Positions 16,945 to 26,981 of a DNA stretch of 64,000 bases are shown one piece after another. Each line of letters opens with the position of its first letter. Within the stretch, counting starts at the first letter, position 1. Origin of the DNA: JABDIP01 sp965237625 (GTDB lineage: Bacteria > Pseudomonadota > Alphaproteobacteria > DSM-16000 > Inquilinaceae); NCBI GenBank assembly GCA_965237625.1, contig CBDEGD010000044.1, forward strand, positions 62,001 to 126,000. The letters are read 5' to 3'. Under the pieces are notes generated by a model. That model saw only the letters and a program-made list of their open reading frames with translations, made no database searches and was not told the origin of the DNA. The translations under genes and the position numbers were made by a program.

Positions 16945-17127
16945 ATGGGTGAGTTAGTCAACCTGAACACGGAACGCAAGCGGCGTCAGCGCGCTGAGGC
17001 GCAAAAACAGGCTGCGCTCAATCGAAAGAAGCACGGCCGCAGCAAGGGCGAACGGGCCCAGGACACGGCGACAGTGGAGCGCGAAGGCGAGCGGTTGGAC
17101 AGCCATCTGATCGAGGATAAGGACTGA
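16945..17127 (+). CDS. DUF4169-family small basic protein
   Basis: Sixty residues, very rich in Lys, Arg and Glu, beginning MGELVNLNTERKRRQRAEAQ and containing NRKKHGRSKGER. This matches the DUF4169 family of small alphaproteobacterial proteins of unknown function. AAGGAG lies 8 bases before the ATG. The protein is predicted helical and cytoplasmic. It is convergent with the FAD oxidase gene 21 bp away and divergent from asmA. Confidence 0.82.
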   Translation: MGELVNLNTERKRRQRAEAQKQAALNRKKHGRSKGERAQDTATVEREGERLDSHLIEDKD

Positions 17128-17148
17128 CCCCGGCCGCCGGCGATCCGC

Positions 17149-18549
17149 TCAGACCCGGATCACTTTGCCCGGGTTCATCAAATTATGCGGGTCCAACGCC
17201 TGCTTGACTTGCCGCATGACCGACACCGCCTCGCCGTGTTCGGCCTCCAGGAAACGCATTTTTCCATAGCCGATTCCATGTTCGCCGGTGCAGGTGCCGC
17301 CCATGGCCAGGGCGCGCAGCACCATGCGCTCGTGAAGCGCGTCGGCAGCTTCGACCTCTTTCGGGTCGTCCGCGTCGATCACATAGACCAGGTGGAAATT
17401 GCCGTCGCCGACATGGCCAACCATGGGTGCAAGCACTCCGGCCGCCTCGTTGTCGGCGCGGGTTTCCTCGATGCAATCGGCCAGCCGTGAAATCGGCACG
17501 CAGACATCGGTCGTCATGCCCTGGGCGCCGGGCCTGAGCGCTAGCGCCGCATAATAGGCGTCATGGCGGGCCTGCCAGAGCTTCGAGCGGTCCTCGGGCC
17601 GGGTGGCCCAGCGGAAATCGGTGCCGCCGAATTCCGCTGCGATGGCGCCGACCTGCTCGGCCTGCTCCGCAACAGAGCGCTCGGTGCCGTGGAATTCGAA
17701 GAACAGGGTCGGCGCGACCGCATAATCGAGCTTCGAGAAGGTGTTGCACGCATTCATCTGGACCGAATCCAGAAGCTCGATCCGGGCAACCGGAATGCCG
17801 GACTGGATCGTCATGATCACGGTGTTGACCGCGTCGGCGACGCTGGGGAACGGGCACACGGCGGCGGAGATCGCTTCGGGAATGCCGTGCAGCCGCAACG
17901 TCACCTCGGTGATGACGCCGAGCGTGCCTTCCGACCCGACCATCAACCGGGTCAGATCGTAACCGGCGGCCGATTTCCGCGCCCGCGTGCCGGTCCGGAC
18001 AATGCGGCCATCGGCCATCACCGCCGTCACCCCCAGAACCGCGTCGCGCATCGTGCCGTAGCGCACTGCGTTGGTGCCCGAGGCGCGCGTCGCCGTCATG
18101 CCACCGATGGAGGCGTCGGCACCGGGATCTATGGGGAAGAACAGCCCGGTATCGCGCAGATGTTCGTTAAGCTGCTTGCGGGTGACGCCGGCCTGCACGG
18201 TGCAGTCCAGATCTTCCGCCGATACGCGCAGCACTTGGTTCATGGCGCTGAGATCGACGCAGATGCCGCCGGTGAGCGCCGCGATGCCGCCTTCGAGCGA
18301 TGTGCCGGTGCCGAATGGGATGATCGGCGCGCGATGGGCGGCGCAGAGGGTCACGATCTCCGCGACTTCCTCAGTGCTTTCGGCAAACGCCACTGCGTCA
18401 GGGGGCATGGTCGGATGGTAGGATTCATCCTTGCCGTGCCGGTCAAGGATTGCCGGGTTGGTGCTGAGCCGGTCGCCAAGCAGCGACCGAAGCTCTCCGA
18501 TCAGAGCTTGCTTCGCCGATTCCATGCGGATCTTGGCTTTGACCGCCAT
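17149..18549 (-). CDS. FAD-binding D-2-hydroxyacid dehydrogenase, D-lactate dehydrogenase (cytochrome)-like
   Basis: A 466-residue flavoprotein from the ATG at 18549, which follows GGAAGGAG closely. A much longer in-frame extension upstream lacks family similarity. The FAD-binding type 4 domain (about 40-220) has PFGTGTSLEGGIAALTGG and the SAAGYDLTRLMVGSEGTLG segment. The C-terminal oxidase domain carries the metal/substrate motif GHVGDGNFH and TGEHGIGYGK near residue 430. These are hallmarks of the GlcD/DLD family, which oxidises D-lactate or similar 2-hydroxyacids and passes electrons to cytochrome c or quinone. No GlcE or GlcF genes are adjacent, so a stand-alone D-lactate dehydrogenase is more likely than glycolate oxidase. 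Confidence 0.88.
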   Translation of the reverse strand: MAVKAKIRMESAKQALIGELRSLLGDRLSTNPAILDRHGKDESYHPTMPPDAVAFAESTEEVAEIVTLCAAHRAPIIPFGTGTSLEGGIAALTGGICVDLSAMNQVLRVSAEDLDCTVQAGVTRKQLNEHLRDTGLFFPIDPGADASIGGMTATRASGTNAVRYGTMRDAVLGVTAVMADGRIVRTGTRARKSAAGYDLTRLMVGSEGTLGVITEVTLRLHGIPEAISAAVCPFPSVADAVNTVIMTIQSGIPVARIELLDSVQMNACNTFSKLDYAVAPTLFFEFHGTERSVAEQAEQVGAIAAEFGGTDFRWATRPEDRSKLWQARHDAYYAALALRPGAQGMTTDVCVPISRLADCIEETRADNEAAGVLAPMVGHVGDGNFHLVYVIDADDPKEVEAADALHERMVLRALAMGGTCTGEHGIGYGKMRFLEAEHGEAVSVMRQVKQALDPHNLMNPGKVIRV

Positions 18550-18632
18550 GGACTCCTTCCCGTCAGTGTTTGTCATGGTCACGCCGGGCAAGCTTATCCC
18601 GCGCCCATACCACCCACAAGTCGGGTCGCCGG

Positions 18633-19334
18633 TCACTCGGCTGGACGGTAGCGGTCCAGCGCCCGGCGGGCATGTTTGGTTATGTAGATGATGGCAACGA
18701 TCGCGACGACGAGCCCGGCTCCGTAGAGCACCCAGACCAAGGGCGATCTGACGGCGCTGTCGACGCCGAGGGTCGTCAAGTCGTGGGCCAGTGTCCCGGC
18801 ATAGACCAGCACCATGGTGATCGGCAGGAACCCGATCACGGTGCCCAGGACGAAATGCCACAGGCGAAATTGGGTCAGGCCGAAGAAATAGTTCGACAGC
18901 TTGTAGGGGAACATCGGAATCAGCCGGGTCAGCAATACGATCTTCCACCCCTCCGGCGTGAACTCATCGCTGAGCAAGCCGAGCCTGGGATGCTCCAGGA
19001 TATACCGCCGCATCTGCGCGCCGAAGAACCAGCGCGCGATCAGGAAGGCGAGGGTGGCGCCCAGCGTGGTGCCCGCCATCATGTAGAGGGTGCCGGCCAC
19101 GAAGCCGAACAAATAGCCGCCGCCCAAGGTCAGCACCAGGCCGGGCAGGATAAGGATGACGGTCAGGGTCTCCAGCAGAACCAGGATCACCGGACCAACG
19201 GCGCCGAGACCCTCGATCCAGGCCAGAAGCTCCAGCAAGAGCGCCCGAGCATCGGCGCGAATCCACCAGCCGAAGCCGACGGCCATCGCCAGCAGGACGA
19301 CGCTCAACAGGGCTGTAGATAGGGTTCGGGTCAA
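18633..19334 (-). CDS. TVP38/TMEM64-family membrane protein (VTT domain)
   Basis: About 233 residues with some five hydrophobic segments. The VTT/SNARE-associated core is present: FLIARWFFGAQMRRYI with the preceding GGGYLFGFVAGTLYMMAGTTLGATLAF, and later RLIPMFPYKLSNYFFGLT. The family includes DedA-like and TMEM41/VMP1 scramblase relatives, and a role in phospholipid movement across the inner membrane is suspected. I place the start at the TTG at 19334 because GGAGAG precedes it; a GTG at 19370 is an alternative adding 12 residues. It lies 83 bp upstream of the FAD oxidase on the same strand. Confidence 0.85.
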   Translation of the reverse strand: MTRTLSTALLSVVLLAMAVGFGWWIRADARALLLELLAWIEGLGAVGPVILVLLETLTVILILPGLVLTLGGGYLFGFVAGTLYMMAGTTLGATLAFLIARWFFGAQMRRYILEHPRLGLLSDEFTPEGWKIVLLTRLIPMFPYKLSNYFFGLTQFRLWHFVLGTVIGFLPITMVLVYAGTLAHDLTTLGVDSAVRSPLVWVLYGAGLVVAIVAIIYITKHARRALDRYRPAE

Positions 19335-19406
19335 ACGACACTCTCCGCGATCCCGAGGGCGGGTGGCCACCGACCCTACGTCGCATCGCTCGTGACCGCC
19401 AGAGGT

Positions 19407-19742
19407 TCAGGCCGCCGGGATGTCGTCGATTTGCCGGAAGACCGGCAGTCCACGGGACTGGAATTTCGCCACCTCCTGGTCGGCGCCAGCGGAAGGCCCG
19501 CCGGTCCTCAGGACCGCGTCGCAGCGCTCGGCCGCTGCCAGGGAAATCGGCATCATCATCTCATCGAAGGCGTCATCACCGGCCGCCTCTATCACCGGCA
19601 ATGCCAGATTGACGCCGATGACCGGGATGTGTCCGCGGCGAAAAACCTGGACCGCCATCAGGTTCATCGTCCTGAGATTCGCCGCGCGGTCTTTGTCGGT
19701 CGCGGCACCGCTGGAATAGGGCCCCGCAATCATGATCCACAT
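19407..19742 (-). CDS. DUF4406-like / nucleoside 2-deoxyribosyltransferase-like protein
   Basis: A 111-residue cytoplasmic protein beginning MWIMIAGPYSSGAATDKDRA. The IAGPYSS loop, the following N-x-R pattern and the later ERCDAVLRTGGPSAGADQE segment resemble the DUF4406 and nucleoside deoxyribosyltransferase-type Rossmann-like fold. The actual reaction is unknown. It ends 72 bp from the VTT gene start and begins 34 bp after the hydantoinase stop, so it may be co-transcribed with the large gene upstream. Confidence 0.7.
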   Translation of the reverse strand: MWIMIAGPYSSGAATDKDRAANLRTMNLMAVQVFRRGHIPVIGVNLALPVIEAAGDDAFDEMMMPISLAAAERCDAVLRTGGPSAGADQEVAKFQSRGLPVFRQIDDIPAA

Positions 19743-19776
19743 GGCGAATCACCTTCCTCATTCCCGGTCGGCGATC

Positions 19777-22700
19777 CTAGTTGGCCGCGCCAAAGCCACC
19801 GCCGCCCGGTGTCTCGATTACGAAGACATCGCCTGGCGCCATCTCGATCTTGTCGGTGCTGGACAGGTCGACGCGTTCGCCACCGACCTGCTCGACCCAA
19901 CAGCGGCCGACCTGCCCCGGCTCGCCGCCATCCACGCCGAAGGGTGCCACGATGCGGTGATTGGCCAGGATCGCCGCCGTCATCTCTTCACGGAATCGGA
20001 CCCGCCGGGTGGTGCCGTCGCCGCCCTTGTGACGCCCGGCGCCACCGCTGCCGGGACGCAGGCCGAAACTCTCCAGCAGCACCGGGAACCGCAGTTCCAG
20101 GATCTCCGGATCGGTCAGGCGCGAATTGGTCATATGGGTGTGCGCGCCGGACACCCCGTCGAAATCCGGCCCGGCCCCGGCGCCGCCGCAGATCGTCTCG
20201 TAGTACTGGTGGCGCTCGTTGCCGAAGGTGAAGTTGTTCATGGTGCCCTGGGAGGCCGCCAGCACGCCCAGCGCGCCGTAAAGCGTGTCGGTGACCGATT
20301 GTGACGTCTCCACATTGCCGGCCACGACCGCGCCCGGCGGCCGGGGCGCCAGCATCGAGCCCTCGGGCACGATGATCTTCAACGGAACCAAGCAGCCATC
20401 GTTCAGCGGGATCTCGTCCTCGACCAGCGTACGAAACACGTACAGTACGGCAGCACGTACAACAGCCGATGGCGCGTTGAAATTATTGCCGAGCTGCGCC
20501 GAGGTGCCGGCAAAATCGATCTCCGCCGACCTGGTGGCCCGGTCGACACGGATGTCGACCTTGATGCAGGCGCCATTATCCAGCGGATATTCGAACCGGC
20601 CGGGCGTGAGTACATCGAGCACGCGCCGGACCTGTTCCTCCGCATTGTCGCGTACATGGCCCATATAGGCGTGCACGACCTCAAGGCCGAACATCTCGAC
20701 CATGCGGCGCAGCTCCTGGACGCCCTTCTCATTGGCGGCGATCTGCGCTTTCAGGTCGCCGATATTCTGCTCGATGTTGCGTGCCGGATACCGGCCGCTC
20801 TGCAATTGAGCGACCAGCGACTCCTCCTGGAATTGGCCGCTGTCGACCAACAGAAAATCATCGAAGAGTACACCTTCTTCCTCGATGGTACGGCTGTCCG
20901 GCGGCATCGAGCCCGGTGTCAGCCCGCCGATATCCGCATGGTGGCCACGGCTCGCGACATAAAACCGTACGTCGCCGCCCCCGGCCTGATCGAAGACCGG
21001 CGTCACAACGGTGATGTCCGGCAGATGCGTACCGCCGTTGTACGGATCATTGACAGCGTACACGTCGCCCGGAGACATACGGCCATCCCGGCAATCGATG
21101 ACGTGACGTACGGTCACGCCCATCGATCCGAGATGGACAGGCATGTGTGGCGCATTTGCCACAAGGTAGCCGTCGCGGTCGAAGACGGCGCAGGAGAAAT
21201 CCAGTCGTTCCTTGATGTTCACCGAATAGGCGGTGTTCTGCAGCGCGGTGCCCATCTGCTCGGCGATGGACATGAACAGATTGTTGAAGACCTCCAGCAT
21301 CACCGGATCGACATTGGTGCCGACCGCGACGCGGCTGGGCAGCGGCACCACGCGGGTCATCACAACATGATCCAGTTGCGTCACCGTGGCCCGCCAACCG
21401 GGCTCGATGATGGTGGTGGCGTTGGCTTCCTTCAGCACCGCCGGGCCGTCGACAGACGCGTCGGGCCCAAGCGTATCGCGGTCATATACCGGGGTGGAAC
21501 ACGCCTCCCCCGCCATGAAGGCATCGACCTCGGCCAGGGCCTCCGGTTCCGCGCCATCGGCGGCGGTTTTGGCCGGCTTGTCCTCGATCTCCGCGCCGCC
21601 GCCGACAAGCTCAACCGATACGGAGTCGATGATGTGATCGCGGTTGGCCATGACGAAGCCGAACTGCGCCTGGTGATCGGCCTCGAATGCGGCAATCGCC
21701 GTGTCCGGATCGGCGAACGGGACGGCAAGCGCGGTATCGGTGCCGCGATACTTGATGTGCAGGCGTCGAAAGGCCCGATGCTCGTCTACCCCTTGAGACG
21801 CAAGCTCGCCGGCCGCGTCTTCCGCCATGGCATCCAACGCCTTGGCCGCGGCCTCCAGGCCGGTCGCCAAGGGCGCTTCGATGGTGCGTTCGCGCATCGC
21901 CCGGATATCGGCGAGGCCCATCCCATATGCCGACAGAACGCCGGCGAATGGATGGATATGGACCCGCTTCATGCCCAGCGCATCGGCGACCAGACAGGCG
22001 TGCTGACCGCCCGCCCCGCCGAAGCAGACCAGGGTGTAGGTAGTGACATCATGGCCGCGCTCGATCGAAACCCGCTTGATGGCGTTGGCCATATTGTCCA
22101 CGGCGATACGCAAGAACCCGTCCGCCACCTCGACCGGGCTGCGCCGGTCTCCTGTCGCGGCCGAGATATCCTCCGCCAGCGCGGCAAACTTCTGCTGCAC
22201 GGCCTCGGCGTCCAAGGGCTCGTCGCCGCCCGGCCCGAACACGTGCGGAAAGAATTCCGGCTGCAGCTTGCCCAGCATCACATTGCAATCGGTGACCGTC
22301 AGCGGCCCGCCACGCCGGTAACAGGCCGGGCCGGGATTGGCCCCGGCGCTTTCCGGCCCGACCCGGTATTTGGCGCCGTCGAAGCGCACGATCGAGCCGC
22401 CACCCGCCGCCACCGTATTGATCATCATCATCGGCGCACGCATGCGCACGCCCGCGACCTGGGTCTCGAAGGCCCGTTCATAGGTGCCGGCATAATGGGT
22501 GACGTCGGTCGAAGTGCCGCCCATGTCGAAACCGATGATGTGCTTGAATCCCGCCATCTCTGCGACCCTGGCGGCGCCAACGATGCCGCCGGCCGGGCCG
22601 GACAGGATGCTGTCCTTGCCCTGGAACAGCCTGGCATCGGTCAGCCCGCCATTGGACTGCATGAACATCAGCCTGACACCGCCAAGCTCACTCGCCACCT

Positions 22701-23412
22701 GATCGACATAACGCCGCAGGATCGGCGACAGATAGGCGTCGACCACGGCGGTATCGCCGCGCCCGACCAGCTTGATCAGCGGGCTGACGGCGTGGGAAGC
22801 GGAGATCTGGGTGAAGCCGATTTCCCGCGCCAACTGGGCCACGGCCTGTTCGTGTTCCGGATAGCGGTAGCTGTGCATGAAGACGATGGCGCAGGCGCGG
22901 ATGCCATCCCGGAAGGCGGCCTCCAGGCCAGATCGCGCCGCATCCAGATCGACGGGTGTCAACTCCTCGCCCTCGGTGGTCATGCGGCCCGGCACCTCGA
23001 CCACCCGCTCGTAGAGCAGTTCGGGAAGCAGGATATTGCGGTCGAACAGGCGGGGTCGCGCCTGATAGGCGATCCGCAGCGCATCGCGGAATCCCTCATT
23101 GACCAGCAGCAGCGTGCGGTCGCCCTTGCGCTCCAGCAGCGCGTTGGTGGCGACGGTGGTGCCCATCTTGACCGCTTCGATGCGCTCGGTCGGGATTGGC
23201 GCGCCCGGCGCCACGCCGAGCAGATCGCGGATGCCCTGGATCGCCGCGTCGCGGTAACGCTCCGGGTTCTCCGACAGCAGCTTATGGGTGACCAGCCTGC
23301 CATCGGGCCGGCGCGCGACGATATCGGTGAATGTGCCACCGCGATCGACCCAGAACTGCCAGCGCTCATCCGTGGCGGCCCCGACGGGGCTTTCGTCCTG
23401 CTCCGACTGCAT
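19777..23412 (-). CDS. Hydantoinase/5-oxoprolinase, HyuA-HyuB fusion
   Basis: A 1211-residue ATP-dependent amidohydrolase. The ATG at 23412 follows AGGAGAG by 5 bases; an in-frame 45-residue extension upstream is not conserved-looking. The HyuA-like half (about 1-690) opens with FWVDRGGTFTDIVA and carries the ATP-binding GFDMGGTSTDVTHY and AAGGGSIVRFDG motifs. The HyuB-like half (about 710-1205) has HMPVHLGSMG and NDPYNGGTHLPDITVV and ends in the ETPGGGGFG motif. The single-chain length is that of 5-oxoprolinase, which opens pyroglutamate to glutamate with ATP, but hydantoinases and acetophenone carboxylase-type relatives have the same architecture. It is divergent from the DUF3750 gene. Confidence 0.9.
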   Translation of the reverse strand: MQSEQDESPVGAATDERWQFWVDRGGTFTDIVARRPDGRLVTHKLLSENPERYRDAAIQGIRDLLGVAPGAPIPTERIEAVKMGTTVATNALLERKGDRTLLLVNEGFRDALRIAYQARPRLFDRNILLPELLYERVVEVPGRMTTEGEELTPVDLDAARSGLEAAFRDGIRACAIVFMHSYRYPEHEQAVAQLAREIGFTQISASHAVSPLIKLVGRGDTAVVDAYLSPILRRYVDQVASELGGVRLMFMQSNGGLTDARLFQGKDSILSGPAGGIVGAARVAEMAGFKHIIGFDMGGTSTDVTHYAGTYERAFETQVAGVRMRAPMMMINTVAAGGGSIVRFDGAKYRVGPESAGANPGPACYRRGGPLTVTDCNVMLGKLQPEFFPHVFGPGGDEPLDAEAVQQKFAALAEDISAATGDRRSPVEVADGFLRIAVDNMANAIKRVSIERGHDVTTYTLVCFGGAGGQHACLVADALGMKRVHIHPFAGVLSAYGMGLADIRAMRERTIEAPLATGLEAAAKALDAMAEDAAGELASQGVDEHRAFRRLHIKYRGTDTALAVPFADPDTAIAAFEADHQAQFGFVMANRDHIIDSVSVELVGGGAEIEDKPAKTAADGAEPEALAEVDAFMAGEACSTPVYDRDTLGPDASVDGPAVLKEANATTIIEPGWRATVTQLDHVVMTRVVPLPSRVAVGTNVDPVMLEVFNNLFMSIAEQMGTALQNTAYSVNIKERLDFSCAVFDRDGYLVANAPHMPVHLGSMGVTVRHVIDCRDGRMSPGDVYAVNDPYNGGTHLPDITVVTPVFDQAGGGDVRFYVASRGHHADIGGLTPGSMPPDSRTIEEEGVLFDDFLLVDSGQFQEESLVAQLQSGRYPARNIEQNIGDLKAQIAANEKGVQELRRMVEMFGLEVVHAYMGHVRDNAEEQVRRVLDVLTPGRFEYPLDNGACIKVDIRVDRATRSAEIDFAGTSAQLGNNFNAPSAVVRAAVLYVFRTLVEDEIPLNDGCLVPLKIIVPEGSMLAPRPPGAVVAGNVETSQSVTDTLYGALGVLAASQGTMNNFTFGNERHQYYETICGGAGAGPDFDGVSGAHTHMTNSRLTDPEILELRFPVLLESFGLRPGSGGAGRHKGGDGTTRRVRFREEMTAAILANHRIVAPFGVDGGEPGQVGRCWVEQVGGERVDLSSTDKIEMAPGDVFVIETPGGGGFGAAN

Positions 23413-23564
23413 TCCACTCTCCTGAATTGCTGCACTGGCGATCGCCTGTCGGCGGCACCATGTCCGTATGGTGGTTCCGAAATCAGTCCCGGCCGTCAAG
23501 ATGACGCATTTACCGACTGGAATCGACGCCCTGTTCAAGGGGCGCATTTTTTTGGGAACGGGTC

Positions 23565-24371
23565 ATGGCAACAGCAGTGAGACGAGCGAGGCGTATCGTG
23601 GGGTTTATTGTCGTTCTGCTGATTGTCCTGCTCTGCGGGCCGCTGCTGGTCGTGCTGAACGGGACGGTCGATCTCAAGGCGCAATGGTCGTCTGCCAGCC
23701 GCAATTCTGTCGGGCTGGCCCCGGACCCCGCCGACGTGCCGGAAGCGGTGGTCCAGATCTATGGCGCCCGGGCCTTCAGTTGGCGCGGCGCCTTCGCCGT
23801 TCACACCTGGATCGCCATCAAGCCCGAGAACGCGGACAGCTTCACGACCCATGAGGTTTTGGGCTGGCGGGCCCGGCGCGGCATCCAGGTCATCGCCACC
23901 AGCACCGGCCGGCCGGATCGCGAGTGGTACGGCCAGCCGCCGGAGCTTTATGTGGACATTCGCGGCCCCGAAGCCTCCGCCCTGATCCCGCAGATCGAGG
24001 CGGCGGTGCGGTCCTATCCTTACGCCGACAGCTACAGCATCTGGCCCGGCCCCAACAGCAACACCTTCACCGCCCATGTTGCCCGGCTGGTGCCCGATCT
24101 GCGGCTCGACCTGCCGCCGACGGCGATCGGCAAGGACTATCTGGGTCCGTGGCAGGTATGGGCGCCCAGCCCCAGCGGAACCGGATACCAGCTCTCCGCA
24201 CGCGGCCTGGCCGGGGTGATGGTGGGGGTCGATGAAGGTCTGGAGTTGAACCTGCTAGGCCTATCATTCGGTGTCGATCCCGCCGATCTCGCGCTCCGTT
24301 TCCCCGGTATCGGCGTACTCGGCGCGGGATCGGGCCGGGCTGTCGCCGCGTCCCCGGACCTCGAGGACTGA
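23565..24371 (+). CDS. DUF3750-family membrane-anchored protein
   Basis: A 268-residue protein with one N-terminal transmembrane segment (about residues 13-33) and a soluble domain carrying AFSWRGAFAVHTWIAIKPENA, a segment GWRARRGIQVI and SYSIWPGPNSNTFTAHVAR. This is the DUF3750 signature, seen in many Gram-negative bacteria and of unknown function. The His, Trp and Asn-Thr-Phe pattern hints at an enzyme-like NlpC/P60-type pocket, but that is speculation. It is probably periplasmic. It is divergent from the hydantoinase with a 152-bp promoter gap and convergent with the histidine kinase. Confidence 0.85.
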   Translation: MATAVRRARRIVGFIVVLLIVLLCGPLLVVLNGTVDLKAQWSSASRNSVGLAPDPADVPEAVVQIYGARAFSWRGAFAVHTWIAIKPENADSFTTHEVLGWRARRGIQVIATSTGRPDREWYGQPPELYVDIRGPEASALIPQIEAAVRSYPYADSYSIWPGPNSNTFTAHVARLVPDLRLDLPPTAIGKDYLGPWQVWAPSPSGTGYQLSARGLAGVMVGVDEGLELNLLGLSFGVDPADLALRFPGIGVLGAGSGRAVAASPDLED

Positions 24372-24385
24372 TAGCCGTCGGGTCT

Positions 24386-26822
24386 CTAGCCGTCTTCAAG
24401 GCGAGGCAGGAGAACCCGAAACCGGGTGCCTCGGCCCTTCCGGCTTTCAACGGTGATCGCGCCGCCCATTCCGGCAATGATTCCGCTGACGATGGCAAGT
24501 CCCATGCCGGTCCCCAGCCCCTCCGGTTTTGTGGTGAAGAAGGGATCGAAGATACGGTCCATCGTCTCATTGTCCATCCCCTGACCGCTGTCTTCGACCG
24601 ACAATTCCAGATACGTCCCGGCCGTCAAGCCGAGTGCGGTGGCCGCCTGTTCGTATTCCAACTCCAGTCTTCTCATCGAGAAGGCAATCGAACCCTTCTT
24701 GCGCCCGATGGCATGGGAGGCATTGGTCCCGAGGTTCAGGACGATGCTTTGAATCTGCGTCCAATCCGCCAGGACGTTGCCGGCCGCATCGCCAAGTTCG
24801 GCCTGCACCGTTACATTCGGAGGCAGCGCTGATTGCAGCAGATCCAGCGACGACGCCACCACCTCCCTCAGGACAATCGGCATCGGCCGCGGCGGACGTT
24901 TCCGGCTGTATGCCAGGATCTGCTCGATTAGGCCTTGGCTACGCTCCGCGGCGGCGATCACCTGTTGGAGGTGCCCTCGCACATTGCTGTCCTCGGGCAG
25001 ATCCTCCAACGCCAGATCGGTCAGGGCCAGGATCGGCACAAGCTGGTTGTTGAACTCGTGCGCGATTCCGCCAGCCAGCGACCCCAGCGCCTCCATCTTC
25101 TGCGATTGCCGCAACTGCTCTTCCGCGGCCTTTCGCTCGGACATATCGGTAAGGGAGCCAGCCATACGATAGGCTTTGCCGTCGGCATCCCAAATGGCCA
25201 ACCCGCGGGCCAGAACCCAGATCTCGGTGCCGTCCGGCTTGATCAACCGGCAATTCCCTGAAGAAGAATTCCTGCTGCCGCTGCAGATGGGCAAGCATCG
25301 TCGCCCGGCACTCATCCTGGTCGTCGGGATGGATTAGTTTGTAGACGTAGCCCGGATCGACATGCCGCACGTCGTCGCCAAGTCCAAGTATTTCTGCAAG
25401 GCGAGACGATACGTGGATCCGGCCGGCGGCGAGGTCCCAATCAAAGATCCCGTCTTTCGTGCCGGCCATCGCAAGGGCGTAGCGTTCTTCGGATTTCTGA
25501 AGCTCTGAATCGGTGCGTTCATGAGCCGCGATCTCCTCGCGCAGGCCTAGCGTCAATTCGGAGTTCTCGCGATCGCGACGCCGCAATCGGTCGACCATCG
25601 CTCCGAACACCGTGCCCGTCTCCGCCAACTCCCTGAAGGGACTCTTGAAGCTCCATCCGTCTTCGAGATCACCGGCCTCAACGGCAAGTGCTCCATTTCG
25701 CAGCGCATCCAAAAATTTGGCAATGCCGCGCCAGATGAAAAATCCGATAACGCACGCTGCGATTCCGATGCCGATCGCCAGCAGCAGGGCGTTCAGTCTG
25801 CTCTGCTTGATTTCGCCAAGAACACTGTCCTCAGGGAAATACAGCCCCAACACCCATTTCCATTCCTCGCTTGGGAACGGGACGGCGATCGAAACATAGG
25901 CGCCGTCATCAGACATGAAGCGGCTGTAGACCTCGCCGGTGATCTCCAGGTCGGCAAGATCATCACCAAGGGACAGGATCGCCGCTTTTGCCGCCGGCAC
26001 TTCCAATTCTTCGACCTTGACGAAGCGAAGACCCCCCTCGACATCGCCAGAGCTGCTGGTCAACGTCGTCACATTCGGAAACGCGATAATGTCGCCGGCG
26101 CGGTCGAAGACAAACGCGGCGCCGGTCTCGCCAATGTCGAGGGCAGACAGGAACTCCGACAGCTCGGCAATGACGATATCGACACCGACGACGCCGAGAA
26201 CCTCTCCCACCTCGTCGCGGACCGCGATTGCCGTGCTGATCCCAGAATGTCCGGATGTGAAGAATACATACGGTTTCGTCCAGGTCAGCCCGTCAGATGC
26301 AATGGCGGCCTCGAACCAGGGCCGGGTCCGCGGGTCGAATGTATCCGTCGGGTCGGCCTCCCGAACGATTTCCTCGAAATCCGAAGTTCTCAGGGTGATG
26401 TCGACCTGCCGTTGGCCGCCATTCTCGCCAATGATCTTGGTGAAATACCCATCACCGGAATAACCGTCATCGGTGCGGACGAAGACGAAGCTGCCGTCCT
26501 TCCGGCCATAAAACACCGAGTCGAGCCAGGGCGTGAGTCGAAGCAAACTAAAGAAATAGCGCTCCATGGCCTGGGGGTCGTCGGCTCGAAGAACATCATG
26601 CCCGGCCAGTTGCTCGGTCAGCAACACGGCATCGTGCGCCGGCTTGAAAAAGCCCTGAAGGTGTTCGACCGTATCGGCTGCGGCGAAACTCATGGCCCGG
26701 TTCGCCAGCCGGATCAGCGCGCCCTCCGCCGTGACGTATGAGAACGCGACCGTGGTCGCCACCGATGCGATCGGCAGACCGATGATCCCCAAAAACAGGA
26801 TGTGTTTGGCCGACAACTTCAA
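24386..26822 (-). pseudogene. dCache-PAS sensor histidine kinase, interrupted by one frameshift
   Basis: Read across the break, this is a sensor kinase of about 810 residues. Start is a TTG at 26822 with GAGG six bases before it. There are two membrane helices (about 8-28 and 355-378) enclosing a large periplasmic dCache-like domain, then a HAMP-like linker and a PAS domain (SEERYALAMAGTKDGIFDWD). The frame then changes near 25250-25253. The other frame continues with CRLIKPDGTEIWVLARGLAI (the PAS end), the phospho-acceptor helix GGIAHEFNNQLVPIL (His near 585), the N-box LNLGTNASHAIG and the G-boxes FFTTKPEGLGTGMGLAI. One extra base explains the break, and both halves are intact. No response regulator is adjacent. 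Sequencing error or a recent mutation are both possible. Confidence 0.8.
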
Positions 26823-26981
26823 CGGGCACCTCTTTTTCAGGCACTACCTTATCAGCACGGCAAGCCATTGCTACTTGACGATTGACTCAGGATGGCCTGC
26901 CCGGCACATCGATGCCACGACGGTTGGCGATCGAATACGGTCTCGCTATTGTGGTGCCGGGTTGCGGGACGGCCAACACAT

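Noticed and set aside
18550..18948. N-terminal extension of the FAD oxidase
   Set aside because: It reads antiphase through the end of the VTT membrane protein gene; the ATG at 18549 has GGAAGGAG.
20656..23580. A 974-codon plus-strand open frame
   Set aside because: Antisense shadow of the hydantoinase gene; composition is rich in His, Arg and Asp, as expected from reverse reading of GC-rich codons.
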